Below, in pieces: positions 31,403 through 40,354 of a stretch of 64,000 bases of DNA (position 1 is the stretch's first letter; each line of letters opens with the position of its first letter). Made by a program: the position numbers and the translations under genes. This stretch comes from Acidisoma sp. PAMC 29798 (GTDB taxonomy: Bacteria; Pseudomonadota; Alphaproteobacteria; Acetobacterales; Acetobacteraceae), in contig NZ_CP126994.1 of the NCBI RefSeq assembly GCF_030252425.1, positions 992,001 to 1,056,000 on the forward strand, given 5' to 3'. The notes under the pieces were generated by a model that was given only the letters and a program-made list of their open reading frames with translations, was not told the DNA's origin and made no database searches.

Positions 31403-33918
31403 GTCGCAACGCTCCCTGATAAAGACTGTTCAATGGTGCCCGCGAACCAGGATCGGTCAATCAGGGCCCTGACCTCATCCGCTGGCACCGCCGCGCTGGC
31501 AAGATACCCTTGCACCTCCGCACACCCCTCAAGACGCAGGAAGTCCAGTTGGTCGGTCGTCTCCACGCCTTCTGCGACCACGGCAATGCCAAGGCTGCGG
31601 CCGAGGCCGAGAAGGGCGCGCACGATCACGTCGCCCTCATGTTGATCCGGCAAATCGCGAATCAGGGATTTGTCGATCTTGATCTTGCTGAAAGGGCTGC
31701 GACGGAGATAGCCGAGCGAGGAATAGCCCGTTCCAAAATCGTCAAGCACCAGTTTCACGCCGAGATCACTGAGCGATCGCAGGGTTTCGATATGCGCCAC
31801 GGTTTCCTGCAACAGCACTGTTTCGGTCACTTCCAGGTCCAGCCGGGCGGCTGACAATCCGTATAGCGCCAACGCGCCAGCGACATCGCCCAGTACATTG
31901 CCAAGATCGAATTGGGCGGCAGACAGATTGACCGAAACGCTGACCGGCGCGGGCCAGCTGCTGGCTGCGCGGCATGCTTCCTCCAACACCCATTTGCCGA
32001 TGGCGGCGATCCATCCCATCTCTTCGGCAATCGGGATGAACTCGGACGGGGCGATATCGCCCCGAACAGGATGGTGCCAACGCAACAAGGCCTCGAAGCT
32101 CGACGCACTATTCGTGGCCAGACTGACGATGGGTTGATAGACCACCCGAAACTCATGGCGCTCAAGCGCGGTTTGCAGGCTGAGCGTAAGGGCTTGGCGC
32201 TGCTGAAGCTGCCGATCCATCTCCTGCTCGAAAAACCGGTAACTGCCACGGCCGGTGGTCTTTGCCCGATACAGGGCCGTATCGGCATTGCGCTGAAGTT
32301 CGTTCGCGGTCAGCCCATCGCGCGGGGCATTCGCGATGCCGATGCTGCCTTGCACCAGAATCGTTCTGTCGCCCAGGATGCGCGGTTCCCCGATGACCTG
32401 CGACAAGTGCATGGCCAGGGCTTCAACATCGGCATCCGAGGTCACGCCCGAGAGCAAGACGGCGAATTCATCGCCGCCATAGCGCGCCACGAGGCCGCCC
32501 GTACCCACGGCCTGCGTCAGCCGTTCGGCCGTCTGGCGGAGGACGATGTCACCGGCCTCATGGCCGAGCACATCATTCACGCCTTTGAAGTTGTCGAGAT
32601 CGATACAGAAGACAACGACACCTTGATCGACACTCGCCGACCTCAACGCCTTTGTCAGCTCATCATTGAACAAGCGACGATTGGCAACGCCCGTCAGCGC
32701 ATCGTGGTGGGCCAGATGAACCATGCGCGCCTCGGCGGCTTTGCGCGCAGTCTCCGAGACCCGCTCTTTTGTATTATCCACCGAGAGGCCGACCATCTTG
32801 AGCGGCTTTCCATCCTCGTCCATCATCGCGCGACCCGTCGCTTTGATCCAGTGAAGACTCTGGTCGGGCCAGATGATGCGGTATTCGATCTCGTAAGTCT
32901 GACCCGTTTCAACCGCGCGATCGAAGTTCGCTCGCCGTCTCTCGCGGTCGTCGATGTGAATCGTCGCCAGCATTTTCTCGTAGGTCAATTCAGTCGGGGA
33001 CAAGCCGAAATTCGCGGCGGTGCGGTCGGACGATGTCAGCCGGTGGGTCGTGATGTCGATTTCCCAATCGCCGAGCCGCCCGACATCGAGCGCGAAACGC
33101 AGCCGGCGTTCGCTTTCCTGCAGCGCCATTTCGGCGATCTTGCGGTCGTGAATATCTTCGTCGGTGCCAAACCAAAGCACGATCTGGCCGTCGTCGTCCC
33201 GTTGCGGCGCGGCGTAGCCGTGAAACCAACGATAGCTGCCGTCGGCCAGACGCAGGCGGTAATCGACGTTAAAGGGGTCGCCGCTTCCAACGGCACCCCA
33301 CCAGCGGTGTAGAACTTCCTCCCGTTCGGCGGGATGGAGTGCGTTGCCCCATCCCATGCCAAGGTGCTCTTCCCGCGACATGCCCATGAGCGCCAGCCAG
33401 CGCGGGCTCATCTCCGTGGTCAGGCCGGCCGGTGATGCCGCCCAACTGATCTGCGGGCTGAGTTCCACCGCCATGCGATAATAGTCGCGCTCCAAGCGCA
33501 AACTCTCCGCGCTTTCATACAGGTCGAGATGCATGGCAATGGCGTCGGCAAGATCCTGCAGATGGGCCGTGCCTGTCGCATCCAGATGTCGCGGCATCAC
33601 GTCAAAGAGGCAAACCGACCCGAAATCGTCACCCCTCGGCCCCTTCAGGGCAAGGCGCGCGCAGGCGTAATGTGCGTTGCCCTCCATCACGGCGACAGGG
33701 TCCTGAATGGCAAAATCAAGATCAGATGCACAGGCGCGCTGGGCGATGGCGGGGTCTATGCTATCGCCTCCCGAGGCAGCAAGCATCGTTTCGCCGCGAT
33801 GGCGGGCTTGGATCAGCACGAGAGAGACAGTCATGTGCCGCGCGACGGAGCGGGCACTCAAGTTCAGGAAAGAAACAAGCGCGGCGGGAAAAGCCTGATG
33901 CGTCATTATAAATGTCAT
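31399..33918 (-). CDS. PAS-PAS-GGDEF-EAL cyclic-di-GMP enzyme
   Basis: An 839-residue cytoplasmic signalling protein without membrane helices. Residues about 15-150 look like a GAF-type sensor. Two PAS domains follow (about 155-275, containing SWAASPAGLTTEMSPRWLALMG, and about 285-400). The GGDEF domain has intact YGGDEF (about 480). The EAL domain has SSFEALLRWHH (EAL about 608) and DDFGTGYSSLGYL. Both active sites look complete, so it could make or break c-di-GMP depending on its sensors. No good ribosome-binding site precedes the ATG at 33918; Met5 is an alternative start. Confidence 0.92.
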   Translation of the reverse strand: MTFIMTHQAFPAALVSFLNLSARSVARHMTVSLVLIQARHRGETMLAASGGDSIDPAIAQRACASDLDFAIQDPVAVMEGNAHYACARLALKGPRGDDFGSVCLFDVMPRHLDATGTAHLQDLADAIAMHLDLYESAESLRLERDYYRMAVELSPQISWAASPAGLTTEMSPRWLALMGMSREEHLGMGWGNALHPAEREEVLHRWWGAVGSGDPFNVDYRLRLADGSYRWFHGYAAPQRDDDGQIVLWFGTDEDIHDRKIAEMALQESERRLRFALDVGRLGDWEIDITTHRLTSSDRTAANFGLSPTELTYEKMLATIHIDDRERRRANFDRAVETGQTYEIEYRIIWPDQSLHWIKATGRAMMDEDGKPLKMVGLSVDNTKERVSETARKAAEARMVHLAHHDALTGVANRRLFNDELTKALRSASVDQGVVVFCIDLDNFKGVNDVLGHEAGDIVLRQTAERLTQAVGTGGLVARYGGDEFAVLLSGVTSDADVEALAMHLSQVIGEPRILGDRTILVQGSIGIANAPRDGLTANELQRNADTALYRAKTTGRGSYRFFEQEMDRQLQQRQALTLSLQTALERHEFRVVYQPIVSLATNSASSFEALLRWHHPVRGDIAPSEFIPIAEEMGWIAAIGKWVLEEACRAASSWPAPVSVSVNLSAAQFDLGNVLGDVAGALALYGLSAARLDLEVTETVLLQETVAHIETLRSLSDLGVKLVLDDFGTGYSSLGYLRRSPFSKIKIDKSLIRDLPDQHEGDVIVRALLGLGRSLGIAVVAEGVETTDQLDFLRLEGCAEVQGYLASAAVPADEVRALIDRSWFAGTIEQSLSGSVAT

Positions 33919-34226
33919 CGCCTAGGAGAGTTTTCCCCCAAACGGTCATCTGGGAACGGTGAGGTTGCCGTCAAGTTATCATCTTCTCTTCGGCGTCTTT
34001 GGCCGGCACGCCCAGCAGGCGCTGGATGGGCCACTGTCATGACGCGGATGCACGTTTTGATTGCCTATGATGTAACCCACGCCCGTTCTGACCGTAATGC
34101 TTTAAAGCGAAAAGCTGCAACAGACCGAGCCTCAGGCAAGGTGTGGCGGAGCGTCAGGCCCGTTCTGCTTGGCTCCTTCTTGTGCCGGCCACTACCCGCG
34201 GACCACGAGGGGAACGAGCGTTGCCG
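33919..34226. other. Divergent intergenic region
   Basis: About 310 bp between the leftward GGDEF-EAL gene and the rightward glycosyltransferase operon. It is less GC-rich around 33940-34110 and should contain both promoters. I see no repeat, RNA gene or clear operator in it. Confidence 0.4.
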
Positions 34227-34967
34227 ATGATCGAGGGACAGACCGGGACCTGCGCCATAGGCGTCATGGCCAAGGCACCGCAAGCGGGTCGATCCAAAAC
34301 TCGGCTCTGTCCGCCGTTGCATCCCGAGGAAGCTGCGGCCCTGAGCGCCGCCTTCCTGCGGGACACGACGGAGACGATCGCCATTGCCGCAAAGTCAGCG
34401 CCGATCACGCCATACGCCGCCTATGCGCCTGCGGGCTCGGAGGCGATGGTCGCCCGCCATCTCGCCGAGGGCACGCATCTGTTGCTTGCCGACGGCTCCT
34501 CGCCGATGCCGGAGGGTGTCAGCGGCTTTGGCCGATGCCTGTTGCATGCCATCCACGGCATGCTTGATGCGGGCCACACGGCCGCGTGCGTTTTGAGCTC
34601 CGACAGCCCGACGCTGCCGAGTGCTTTGCTCATTCAAGCGGCGGAGATCCTGATGGCGCCGGGGGACCGTGCCGTGCTCGGGCCGGCGGATGACGGCGGC
34701 TATTACCTGCTCGGCCTCAAGGCGCCCCATGCGGCGATGTTCGCCGATATCGCCTGGAGCACGGGGTCCGTCGCCGATGCCACGCGCGCCCGTGCCCAGA
34801 GCATCGGCCTGGAACTGGTCGAGATTGCGCCCTGGTACGATGTCGATGACGCGGCATCGCTGGAGGTGCTTTTGGCGGGCAGGGACGGTGATGCCGCCCC
34901 TTGCACCATGGCGGCCATCGACCGTCTCGGCCTTCGGTCGCGTCTGCGGCAAGCCGCAGCCGAATGA
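34227..34967 (+). CDS. Nucleotidyl/glycosyl transferase of the rSAM-associated family (TIGR04282-like)
   Basis: A 246-residue GT-A-fold protein. The opening TCAIGVMAKAPQAGRSKTRLCPPLHPEEAAALSAAFLRDT and the later SSDSPTLPSALLIQA and LGPADDGGYYLLGL are the signature of the rSAM/selenodomain-associated transferase 1 family (DUF2064). ATG at 34227 is preferred over an earlier frame opening that adds 28 residues. It heads a four-gene operon with another transferase, a radical-SAM enzyme and a GT2. Its TGA overlaps the next ATG. Confidence 0.88.
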   Translation: MIEGQTGTCAIGVMAKAPQAGRSKTRLCPPLHPEEAAALSAAFLRDTTETIAIAAKSAPITPYAAYAPAGSEAMVARHLAEGTHLLLADGSSPMPEGVSGFGRCLLHAIHGMLDAGHTAACVLSSDSPTLPSALLIQAAEILMAPGDRAVLGPADDGGYYLLGLKAPHAAMFADIAWSTGSVADATRARAQSIGLELVEIAPWYDVDDAASLEVLLAGRDGDAAPCTMAAIDRLGLRSRLRQAAAE

Positions 34968-36310
34968 GGCTTTTCCCGCTCGCGGTCCGCGGCGCGCTTC
35001 TTCTCGTGCTCACACTTGCCGCGTTGATGCTGCATCAGGCGGGCGCGCGTTCCGTGGGATCGCCGGTGCGGACCGAGATCTTCGTGGCGGTCCTGGCCCT
35101 TGGCGGCGTCGTTTATCTGGAGACGATCCACTGGGCCTTGCGGCATCGATCGCCACAGCAGGCGATATGGGTCGTGCTCGGCATGGCCCTGGCCATGCGC
35201 GCGGCGCTGATTCCGGCGCCCTTCCTGCTGTCGAGCGATATCTATCGCTATGTCTGGGACGGTCGGGTTCAGGCGGCGGGGATCAACCCCTATCGCTATA
35301 TCCCGGCCGATCCGGCACTCGCCCGCCTGCGCGATCCGGCGATCTATCCGAACATCAATCGCGCAGGCTATGCGCGCACCATTTATCCGCCAATGGCTCA
35401 GGTGGTTTTCGCGGTCGTCGGGCGCATCAGCCAGAGCGTCATCGCGATGAAGCTCGCCATGCTCGCCTTCGAGGTCATCGCGGTTCTGTGCATGATGCGA
35501 CTGTTGTCGATGGCCCGGCTGCCGCCCGAGCGGGTGCTGATCTACGCCTGGAACCCGCTGGTGCTCTGGTCCTTCGCCTGTGACGGCCATGTGGACGCCA
35601 TCGCGATTGGCTGTCTCGGCCTCGCGCTGCTGAGCCGCGCGAAGCGCTGGGACGGTGTCGGGGGCGCGCTGCTTGCCGCCGCGACGCTCGTCAAATTCCT
35701 GCCCATCGTGGCGGCGCCCGCCTTTCTCCGGGGCGGCAGCCTGTGGCGGCCCGCTGTTGCGGGGGCGGCCGTCATTGCCCTCCTCTATGGGCTCTATGCC
35801 TCGGCCGGCGCGCATGTTCTCGGCTTCCTGCCGACCTATGGCTCCGAGGAAGGCCTGAATGACGGCAGCGGCGTTTGGCTTCTCGCCGGGCTCGGGCATC
35901 TCGTCGCGCTGCCCCACGCCGCCGTGACGATTTACCTGTGTTGCGCTGCGATTTGCCTCGGCGCCGTCGCCCTGCTGATCGCCCGGGGGCGATGGGCGGC
36001 GCCCGAGCATGACGTCGTCGCCCTGTGCCGTGACACCGCGATCCTCGCGGGCTGCGTCACTGCCGTCATTAGCCCGCATTACACCTGGTATTTCGCCTGG
36101 TTGGCCCTGCCATCCGTGGTCGCACCCATTCCCGCGATCCTGTGGCTCTCGGTATCGCCCGTCGTGCTCTATCTCGATCCCTTCAACGATCGCTTCATCT
36201 GGCCGGGCATCGTCTACTTGCCCGCCGCCGGCCTCACCCTGTTTTCACTCTGGAAGCGCCACGCTCCGCGCGCCGTCGTGATCGCGGCTTCAGAAGGACA
36301 TCCAAAATGA
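34964..36310 (+). CDS. Multi-spanning membrane glycosyltransferase (GT87/PIG-M-like)
   Basis: A 448-residue integral membrane protein with about ten hydrophobic helices. Early periplasmic-loop residues SSDIYRYVWDGRVQAAGINPYRYIP are typical of polyprenyl-phosphate-dependent GT-C mannosyltransferases, and IYPPMAQVVFAVVG follows. It would transfer a sugar from a lipid carrier on the outer face of the inner membrane. Start and stop both overlap neighbours by four bases (ATGA). Confidence 0.85.
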   Translation: MRLFPLAVRGALLLVLTLAALMLHQAGARSVGSPVRTEIFVAVLALGGVVYLETIHWALRHRSPQQAIWVVLGMALAMRAALIPAPFLLSSDIYRYVWDGRVQAAGINPYRYIPADPALARLRDPAIYPNINRAGYARTIYPPMAQVVFAVVGRISQSVIAMKLAMLAFEVIAVLCMMRLLSMARLPPERVLIYAWNPLVLWSFACDGHVDAIAIGCLGLALLSRAKRWDGVGGALLAAATLVKFLPIVAAPAFLRGGSLWRPAVAGAAVIALLYGLYASAGAHVLGFLPTYGSEEGLNDGSGVWLLAGLGHLVALPHAAVTIYLCCAAICLGAVALLIARGRWAAPEHDVVALCRDTAILAGCVTAVISPHYTWYFAWLALPSVVAPIPAILWLSVSPVVLYLDPFNDRFIWPGIVYLPAAGLTLFSLWKRHAPRAVVIAASEGHPK

Positions 36311-37386
36311 CCGATCAAATGATTGCCCAAATGACCGTGCCGACGACACTGCGCGATCCCCGACGCTATTTCGAGGAGGTTGCGACGGACAGACGCACGG
36401 TGGCCGAGACGCCGCCCGTCTGCCTGTATCTGGAAGTGACCAACCGCTGCAATCTGCTGTGCGAAACCTGCCCGCGCACCTTCGAGGTTTTGGAACCGCC
36501 GGCGGATATGAGTTGGGATCTCTTCACCCGCATCGTCGATCAGGTGCCCAATGTCGCCCGCGTGGTTCTGCATGGTGTGGGTGAGCCCATGCTGGTGCGC
36601 GACCTGCCGCGCATGATCCGTTACCTGAAGGATCGCGGCACCTATGTGCTGTTCAATACCAATGGCACGCTGATGCAGCCACGGCGCTTTCAGGAACTGA
36701 TCGATACCGGGCTCGACGAGTTGCGCGTGTCCCTGGATGCAGCGGATCGCGAGACCTATGCCAAGGTGCGCGGCAAGGACTATTTTAACCGCATCGTGCG
36801 CGATGTCGGCAAGTTCATCGCCTATCAGAAGCAGGTCGGCGCGACGACGCCGCGCGTCTCGCTTTGGCTCACGGGTATGAAAGAAACCGTCGATCAACTG
36901 CCCGCCTTCGTGCGGCTATCGGCTTCGATGGGCGTGTCCGAAGTCCATCTCCAACGGCTGGTCTTCGACGAGCAGGGCTATGGCATGGCGCGTGCCGAAA
37001 GTTCCCTCTTCGAAAGCACGCAGGCGGAGGAGCAGGCGGCCATCACCGCCGCGCAGGCCATCGGTCTGGCCCTGGGCGTGACGCTTGATGCCTCCGGCGC
37101 GACCGAGCCCGGCATGAGCCTCAAGCGCCAGTCGGAGGATCAACCCTGGGCGACCTGTCGGCGGCCGTGGTCGCTGATGTATTTCACCGCGCATGGCCGC
37201 GCGCTGCCCTGCTGCATCGCGCCCTTCTCGGTGCGTGGTTATAGCAACTACACGCTGGGCGACGCCACGCAGCAAACTCTGCGCGAGATCTGGAACAGCC
37301 CGGCCTATACCGATTTCCGGACGTCCTTGCTGTCCGACGTGCCGCCCGCGCCTTGCCAGAATTGCGGAATGCGATGGAGTCTGTAG
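36307..37386 (+). CDS. Radical SAM/SPASM-type enzyme
   Basis: A 359-residue radical-SAM protein. The [4Fe-4S] motif is Cys48-x3-Cys52-x2-Cys55 (TNRCNLLCETCPRT). The GGE-like motif is VVLHGVGEPML, and LFNTNGTLM and DELRVSLDAADRETY follow. The C-terminus has several cysteines (ATCRRPWS, LPCCIAPF, CQNCGMRWSL) that suit an auxiliary SPASM/twitch cluster. The start is the ATG that overlaps the previous gene's stop. Its substrate is unknown; embedding between glycosyltransferase genes suggests a sugar, lipid or small glycoside rather than a peptide. Confidence 0.9.
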   Translation: MTDQMIAQMTVPTTLRDPRRYFEEVATDRRTVAETPPVCLYLEVTNRCNLLCETCPRTFEVLEPPADMSWDLFTRIVDQVPNVARVVLHGVGEPMLVRDLPRMIRYLKDRGTYVLFNTNGTLMQPRRFQELIDTGLDELRVSLDAADRETYAKVRGKDYFNRIVRDVGKFIAYQKQVGATTPRVSLWLTGMKETVDQLPAFVRLSASMGVSEVHLQRLVFDEQGYGMARAESSLFESTQAEEQAAITAAQAIGLALGVTLDASGATEPGMSLKRQSEDQPWATCRRPWSLMYFTAHGRALPCCIAPFSVRGYSNYTLGDATQQTLREIWNSPAYTDFRTSLLSDVPPAPCQNCGMRWSL

Positions 37387-38063
37387 CCGTCGTCATCCCC
37401 ACGCTGAATGAGGTGGGGACGATCGGGGAAGTCATTCGCGAAATTCCACCGGCTTTCGCGCGCGACATCATCATCGCCGATAGCGGTAGCACGGATGGCA
37501 CACAGCAGGCGGCCATCGCCGCCGGCGCGCGGGTGATCGACACTGGGCGCGGCTACGGGCGCGCCTGCGCCATGGGCGCCGCCGCAGCGGTGGCCGATTG
37601 CCGGGTCATCGTGTTTCTGGATGGCGATGGCGCAGACCGTGCCGACCTCATCGCCCGCATTGCGGGTCCGGTTCTGGCCGGCACGCATGATTTTGTGCTG
37701 GCATCGCGCACGCGGGGGGCGCGGGAACCGGGTTCGATGCTCTGGCATCAGGTCCTCGCGGGTCGCCTCGCAGGGTGGGGGATGGGGCTGCGCTACGGCA
37801 CCCGCTACAGCGATATGTGCGCCTTCCGCGCCATCGATCGGACAGCGCTGGAGCGGCTCGACCTGCAAGAAATGACCTATGGCTGGAACATCGAAATGCA
37901 GATGCGCGCCGCCCGCGCGGGCCTGCGCATTCTCGAAGTGCCCTTGCCGTATCGCAGGCGTGCGGCGGGGGAATCGAAAGTCGCGGGGTCCTTGCGTGGT
38001 ACGCTGCGGGCCGGCAGCCGCATTGTGGCGACGTTTGTTCGTGTCGCGAGCGCGAAGCGGTAG
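37374..38063 (+). CDS. Family 2 glycosyltransferase (DPM1/dolichyl-phosphate type)
   Basis: A 229-residue GT2 enzyme without membrane anchors. The nucleotide-sugar site is VAVVIPTLNEVGTIGEVI, then IIIADSGSTDGTQ and the metal-binding VFLDGDGADR. The C-terminal YGWNIEMQMRAARAGLRILEVPLPYRRRAAGESK is the polyprenyl-phosphate sugar synthase pattern. ATG at 37374 overlaps the rSAM gene by 13 bp. It probably makes the lipid-linked sugar donor used by the GT87-like enzyme two genes upstream. Confidence 0.9.
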   Translation: MESVAVVIPTLNEVGTIGEVIREIPPAFARDIIIADSGSTDGTQQAAIAAGARVIDTGRGYGRACAMGAAAAVADCRVIVFLDGDGADRADLIARIAGPVLAGTHDFVLASRTRGAREPGSMLWHQVLAGRLAGWGMGLRYGTRYSDMCAFRAIDRTALERLDLQEMTYGWNIEMQMRAARAGLRILEVPLPYRRRAAGESKVAGSLRGTLRAGSRIVATFVRVASAKR

Positions 38064-38072
38064 AGACCGCGA

Positions 38073-38228
38073 TTACATCATCGCCATGACGTCGTGGAGC
38101 ATGCTGTACATCATGCTGGGCCTGACGATCAGAAGCACGACGATGAGCGCCACGAATGCGAGCACGACCCCGATGGCGATGCGGATCGGCGCGAATGAAA
38201 CTTGGGACGCGGAGGACTCACGGGGCAT
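38073..38228 (-). CDS. Tiny single-span membrane protein
   Basis: A 51-residue protein with one membrane helix (IRIAIGVVLAFVALIVVLLIV, about 15-35) and a Met-rich tail (SMMYSMLHDVMAMM). The ATG at 38228 is preferred because AGAGG lies seven bases upstream; a second ATG at 38234 is too close to it. It follows the molybdoenzyme gene by 35 bp in the same direction, so it may be an accessory subunit. The Met-rich end could bind copper or heme partners; this is speculation. Confidence 0.6.
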   Translation of the reverse strand: MPRESSASQVSFAPIRIAIGVVLAFVALIVVLLIVRPSMMYSMLHDVMAMM

Positions 38229-38263
38229 GGTCATACCTCTTTTTGTTTGGGGTGATGCGCTGG

Positions 38264-39037
38264 TCACATTCCGCCGAACCAACTGAACCCCTTCTTCTCC
38301 CAAAAACCGGGAGAATAGGTGTTGGTCACCTCGATTGCGGTGATCCACTTCGGATTTTTATATCCGAGCTTGGTCGCGGTGCGCAGTCGCAGTGGAAAGC
38401 CGAACGGGTCCGCCAAAACCTCATCCGCATAGCCCGTTGCAAGCAGCGTCTGCGGATGCAAGGCTGTGGCCATGTCGATGCTGCTTGGATAGTCATCGGC
38501 GGTTCGGAAATTGACATATTTCGCGCGCAGATCGGCGCCGACACGTTCCAGGAACGTGCGTAGCGTCGGGCCCGACCATTCGCCGATATAGTCCCAACCT
38601 TCGACGCAAATATGTTTGATGACCATGTCGCGTTGCGGAAGCATGGCGAGCCGCGTCGGTGTCCAGGGGGTTTTGTCGGTCACGAGACCCGACACCTCAA
38701 GCGCCCAGGTCGCGCCATTGACCGGCTTCACGTCCATCACATCGTAATAAGCGTTGAACTTCGGCGGCTTCAACACGCGTGACTTCGGATAGGTCGGGGC
38801 CAGCTTCGTCGGATCGAACAGCTGTTGCTGCACCCAATCATTTAAGGCCGAAATTTGACGCAGGCCGAGTTCGACGGAATGATTTGAGGCGACATCGCAT
38901 CCGGTCAACATGGTCAGCGCGCCAAGGGAAAGGCCGCCCCGGATCAATCCCCGACGCTCCAACCCCCGGATGAGCGAGCGATGATTGTCGAGAATGGCCG
39001 CATCGGGGGGCGCCGTTGGGCGGAAGATCGATCTCAT
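38264..39037 (-). CDS. Molybdopterin-dependent oxidoreductase (sulfite oxidase/MsrP fold)
   Basis: A 257-residue exported Mo enzyme of the sulfite-oxidase superfamily. The N-terminus has a twin-arginine-like signal (ERRGLIRGGLSLGALTMLTGC, Arg28-Arg29) that ends in a lipobox-like Cys47. The Mo-ligand Cys144 is in IKHICVEGWDYIGEWSG. The C-terminus contains DPFGFPLRLRTATKLGYKNPKW, typical of MsrP/YedY-like proteins. ATG at 39037 overlaps the cytochrome b gene stop by four bases. Substrate could be methionine sulfoxide or sulfite. Confidence 0.9.
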   Translation of the reverse strand: MRSIFRPTAPPDAAILDNHRSLIRGLERRGLIRGGLSLGALTMLTGCDVASNHSVELGLRQISALNDWVQQQLFDPTKLAPTYPKSRVLKPPKFNAYYDVMDVKPVNGATWALEVSGLVTDKTPWTPTRLAMLPQRDMVIKHICVEGWDYIGEWSGPTLRTFLERVGADLRAKYVNFRTADDYPSSIDMATALHPQTLLATGYADEVLADPFGFPLRLRTATKLGYKNPKWITAIEVTNTYSPGFWEKKGFSWFGGM

Positions 39038-39678
39038 CGCGCCGTTCCTCGTGTCGTCACGCGGGGGCCGCCGGCCACCATGGCCCACAATGTGCGCGGC
39101 ACCAGCAGCGCAAGCGCCACATGCACCACCAGGAAACCGACGATCACGGCCATGCCCGTGAAATGGATGACACGCGCGAACTGAAAGCCGCCGAGCAACG
39201 AGACTAGCCAAGAGAATTGGACGGGCTTCCAGATCGCGATGCCGGTCACCACTTGCGAGACGCCGGCGAGGATGACGATGATATAGAGCAGTTTCTGGAC
39301 CGCGTTGTACACGGTCAGATCCTCATGCGCGATATGCAGATGCAAGGTTTCCCACACGGTCGTCACGACATCGCGTGGTGTGATCGGCAGCAGCCGTTCG
39401 CGAAGTCGTCCTGTCGTAAAACCATAGATGAGGTAAGCAAGGCCGTTCAGCGCCAGCAGCCACATGCCGGCGAAATGCCAGAGCAGGCTTTCAGCCGCCC
39501 AACTGCCCAGGCGCATCCATCCCGGAAAGTGCAGACTGTGGATGATGACGTAATCGTCGTAGATACCCCAGCCGGAGGTGATCATTACGATCATCGCGAC
39601 CGCGTTCACCCAATGCATAATGCGCACAGGAATTGGATGTAGACGGCGGGTGGGCATCGTCGGCTGTACAGGCACCAT
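39034..39678 (-). CDS. Cytochrome b561-type membrane subunit
   Basis: A 214-residue di-heme membrane protein of the cytochrome b561/thiosulfate-reductase b family. Four to five helices are visible with heme-ligand histidines in PVRIMHWVNAVAM, LLWHFAGMWLLALNG and ARVIHFTGMAVIVGFLVVHVALA. It should pass electrons between the quinone pool and the exported molybdoenzyme whose gene overlaps its end, as MsrQ does for MsrP. A GGGAGAG ribosome-binding site precedes the ATG. Confidence 0.9.
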   Translation of the reverse strand: MVPVQPTMPTRRLHPIPVRIMHWVNAVAMIVMITSGWGIYDDYVIIHSLHFPGWMRLGSWAAESLLWHFAGMWLLALNGLAYLIYGFTTGRLRERLLPITPRDVVTTVWETLHLHIAHEDLTVYNAVQKLLYIIVILAGVSQVVTGIAIWKPVQFSWLVSLLGGFQFARVIHFTGMAVIVGFLVVHVALALLVPRTLWAMVAGGPRVTTRGTAR

Positions 39679-39842
39679 GTCTCGCTCTCCCGACCGATCG
39701 TCGTGTGTTGAACCTATTGGTTCCCGGTCATGCGCTGATACGCTAGGCTCGGGTCATGGAATGGATGCTATCTGTGCATTGATCTGGTCTTCGCGTGAAG
39801 CCTGATGGAAGTTACCCGCTTAACAGCCGGAGCGTAACAATC

Positions 39843-40325
39843 ATGACGTTGATGGTCGCACGCGGTGCCTTTTATGGCATGCTTCTCGCCAGCGCGGCGA
39901 TGGTCTTGCCGATGGCGGCGGTCGCGCAGAGCCCGATGCCGGGCGGCATGCCGCCACCGCCCGGTATGAGCCTGGCCCAGTCCGCCGCCATGCGCTTCCC
40001 CCAGCCCGTTCGCGTCGGCGATCTGGTCGGTCGGGACGTGCTGCAACCTGTCGAGAGCCGACCTCTGTTGGGCACCGTCAGGCAGGTGGCGCGCGCGCCA
40101 GACGGCACGCTCGTCGTCGTCGTCGCTCTCGGATCCGTTCTGGGCGTCGGTGGAAGATCGGTCGCAATCCCCGTCGATGCGATGGTTCTGCTGGGAGACG
40201 AGATGGAGGTCGTGGCCTTCACGCCGGCGCAGCTGGCCGGTTTCCCGACCGCGCAATCGGCCGCGACGACCGGGCTTGCACCGGATACCATCATCAAAAT
40301 CGGCCTCGCCAAACCGTCTCACTGA
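39843..40325 (+). CDS. Secreted protein with PRC-barrel-like domain
   Basis: A 160-residue exported protein. The signal peptide is about 1-29 (VARGAFYGMLLASAAMVLPMAAVAQ), followed by a Pro/Met-rich linker. Residues about 50-150 have the strand pattern of a PRC barrel (VGDLVGRDVLQPVESRPLLGTVRQVARAPDGTLVVVVALGSVLGVGGRSVAIPVDAMVLLGDEMEVVAFT). Function unknown. It is divergent from the cytochrome b gene and 30 bp before the TPR gene. Confidence 0.7.
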   Translation: MTLMVARGAFYGMLLASAAMVLPMAAVAQSPMPGGMPPPPGMSLAQSAAMRFPQPVRVGDLVGRDVLQPVESRPLLGTVRQVARAPDGTLVVVVALGSVLGVGGRSVAIPVDAMVLLGDEMEVVAFTPAQLAGFPTAQSAATTGLAPDTIIKIGLAKPSH

Positions 40326-40354
40326 CAGTCGCAGAATTGCATACCGCGGTGGTC

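Noticed and set aside
31912-33312. 466-codon open frame opposite the GGDEF-EAL gene
   Set aside because: The GGDEF, EAL and PAS motifs establish the other strand as coding.
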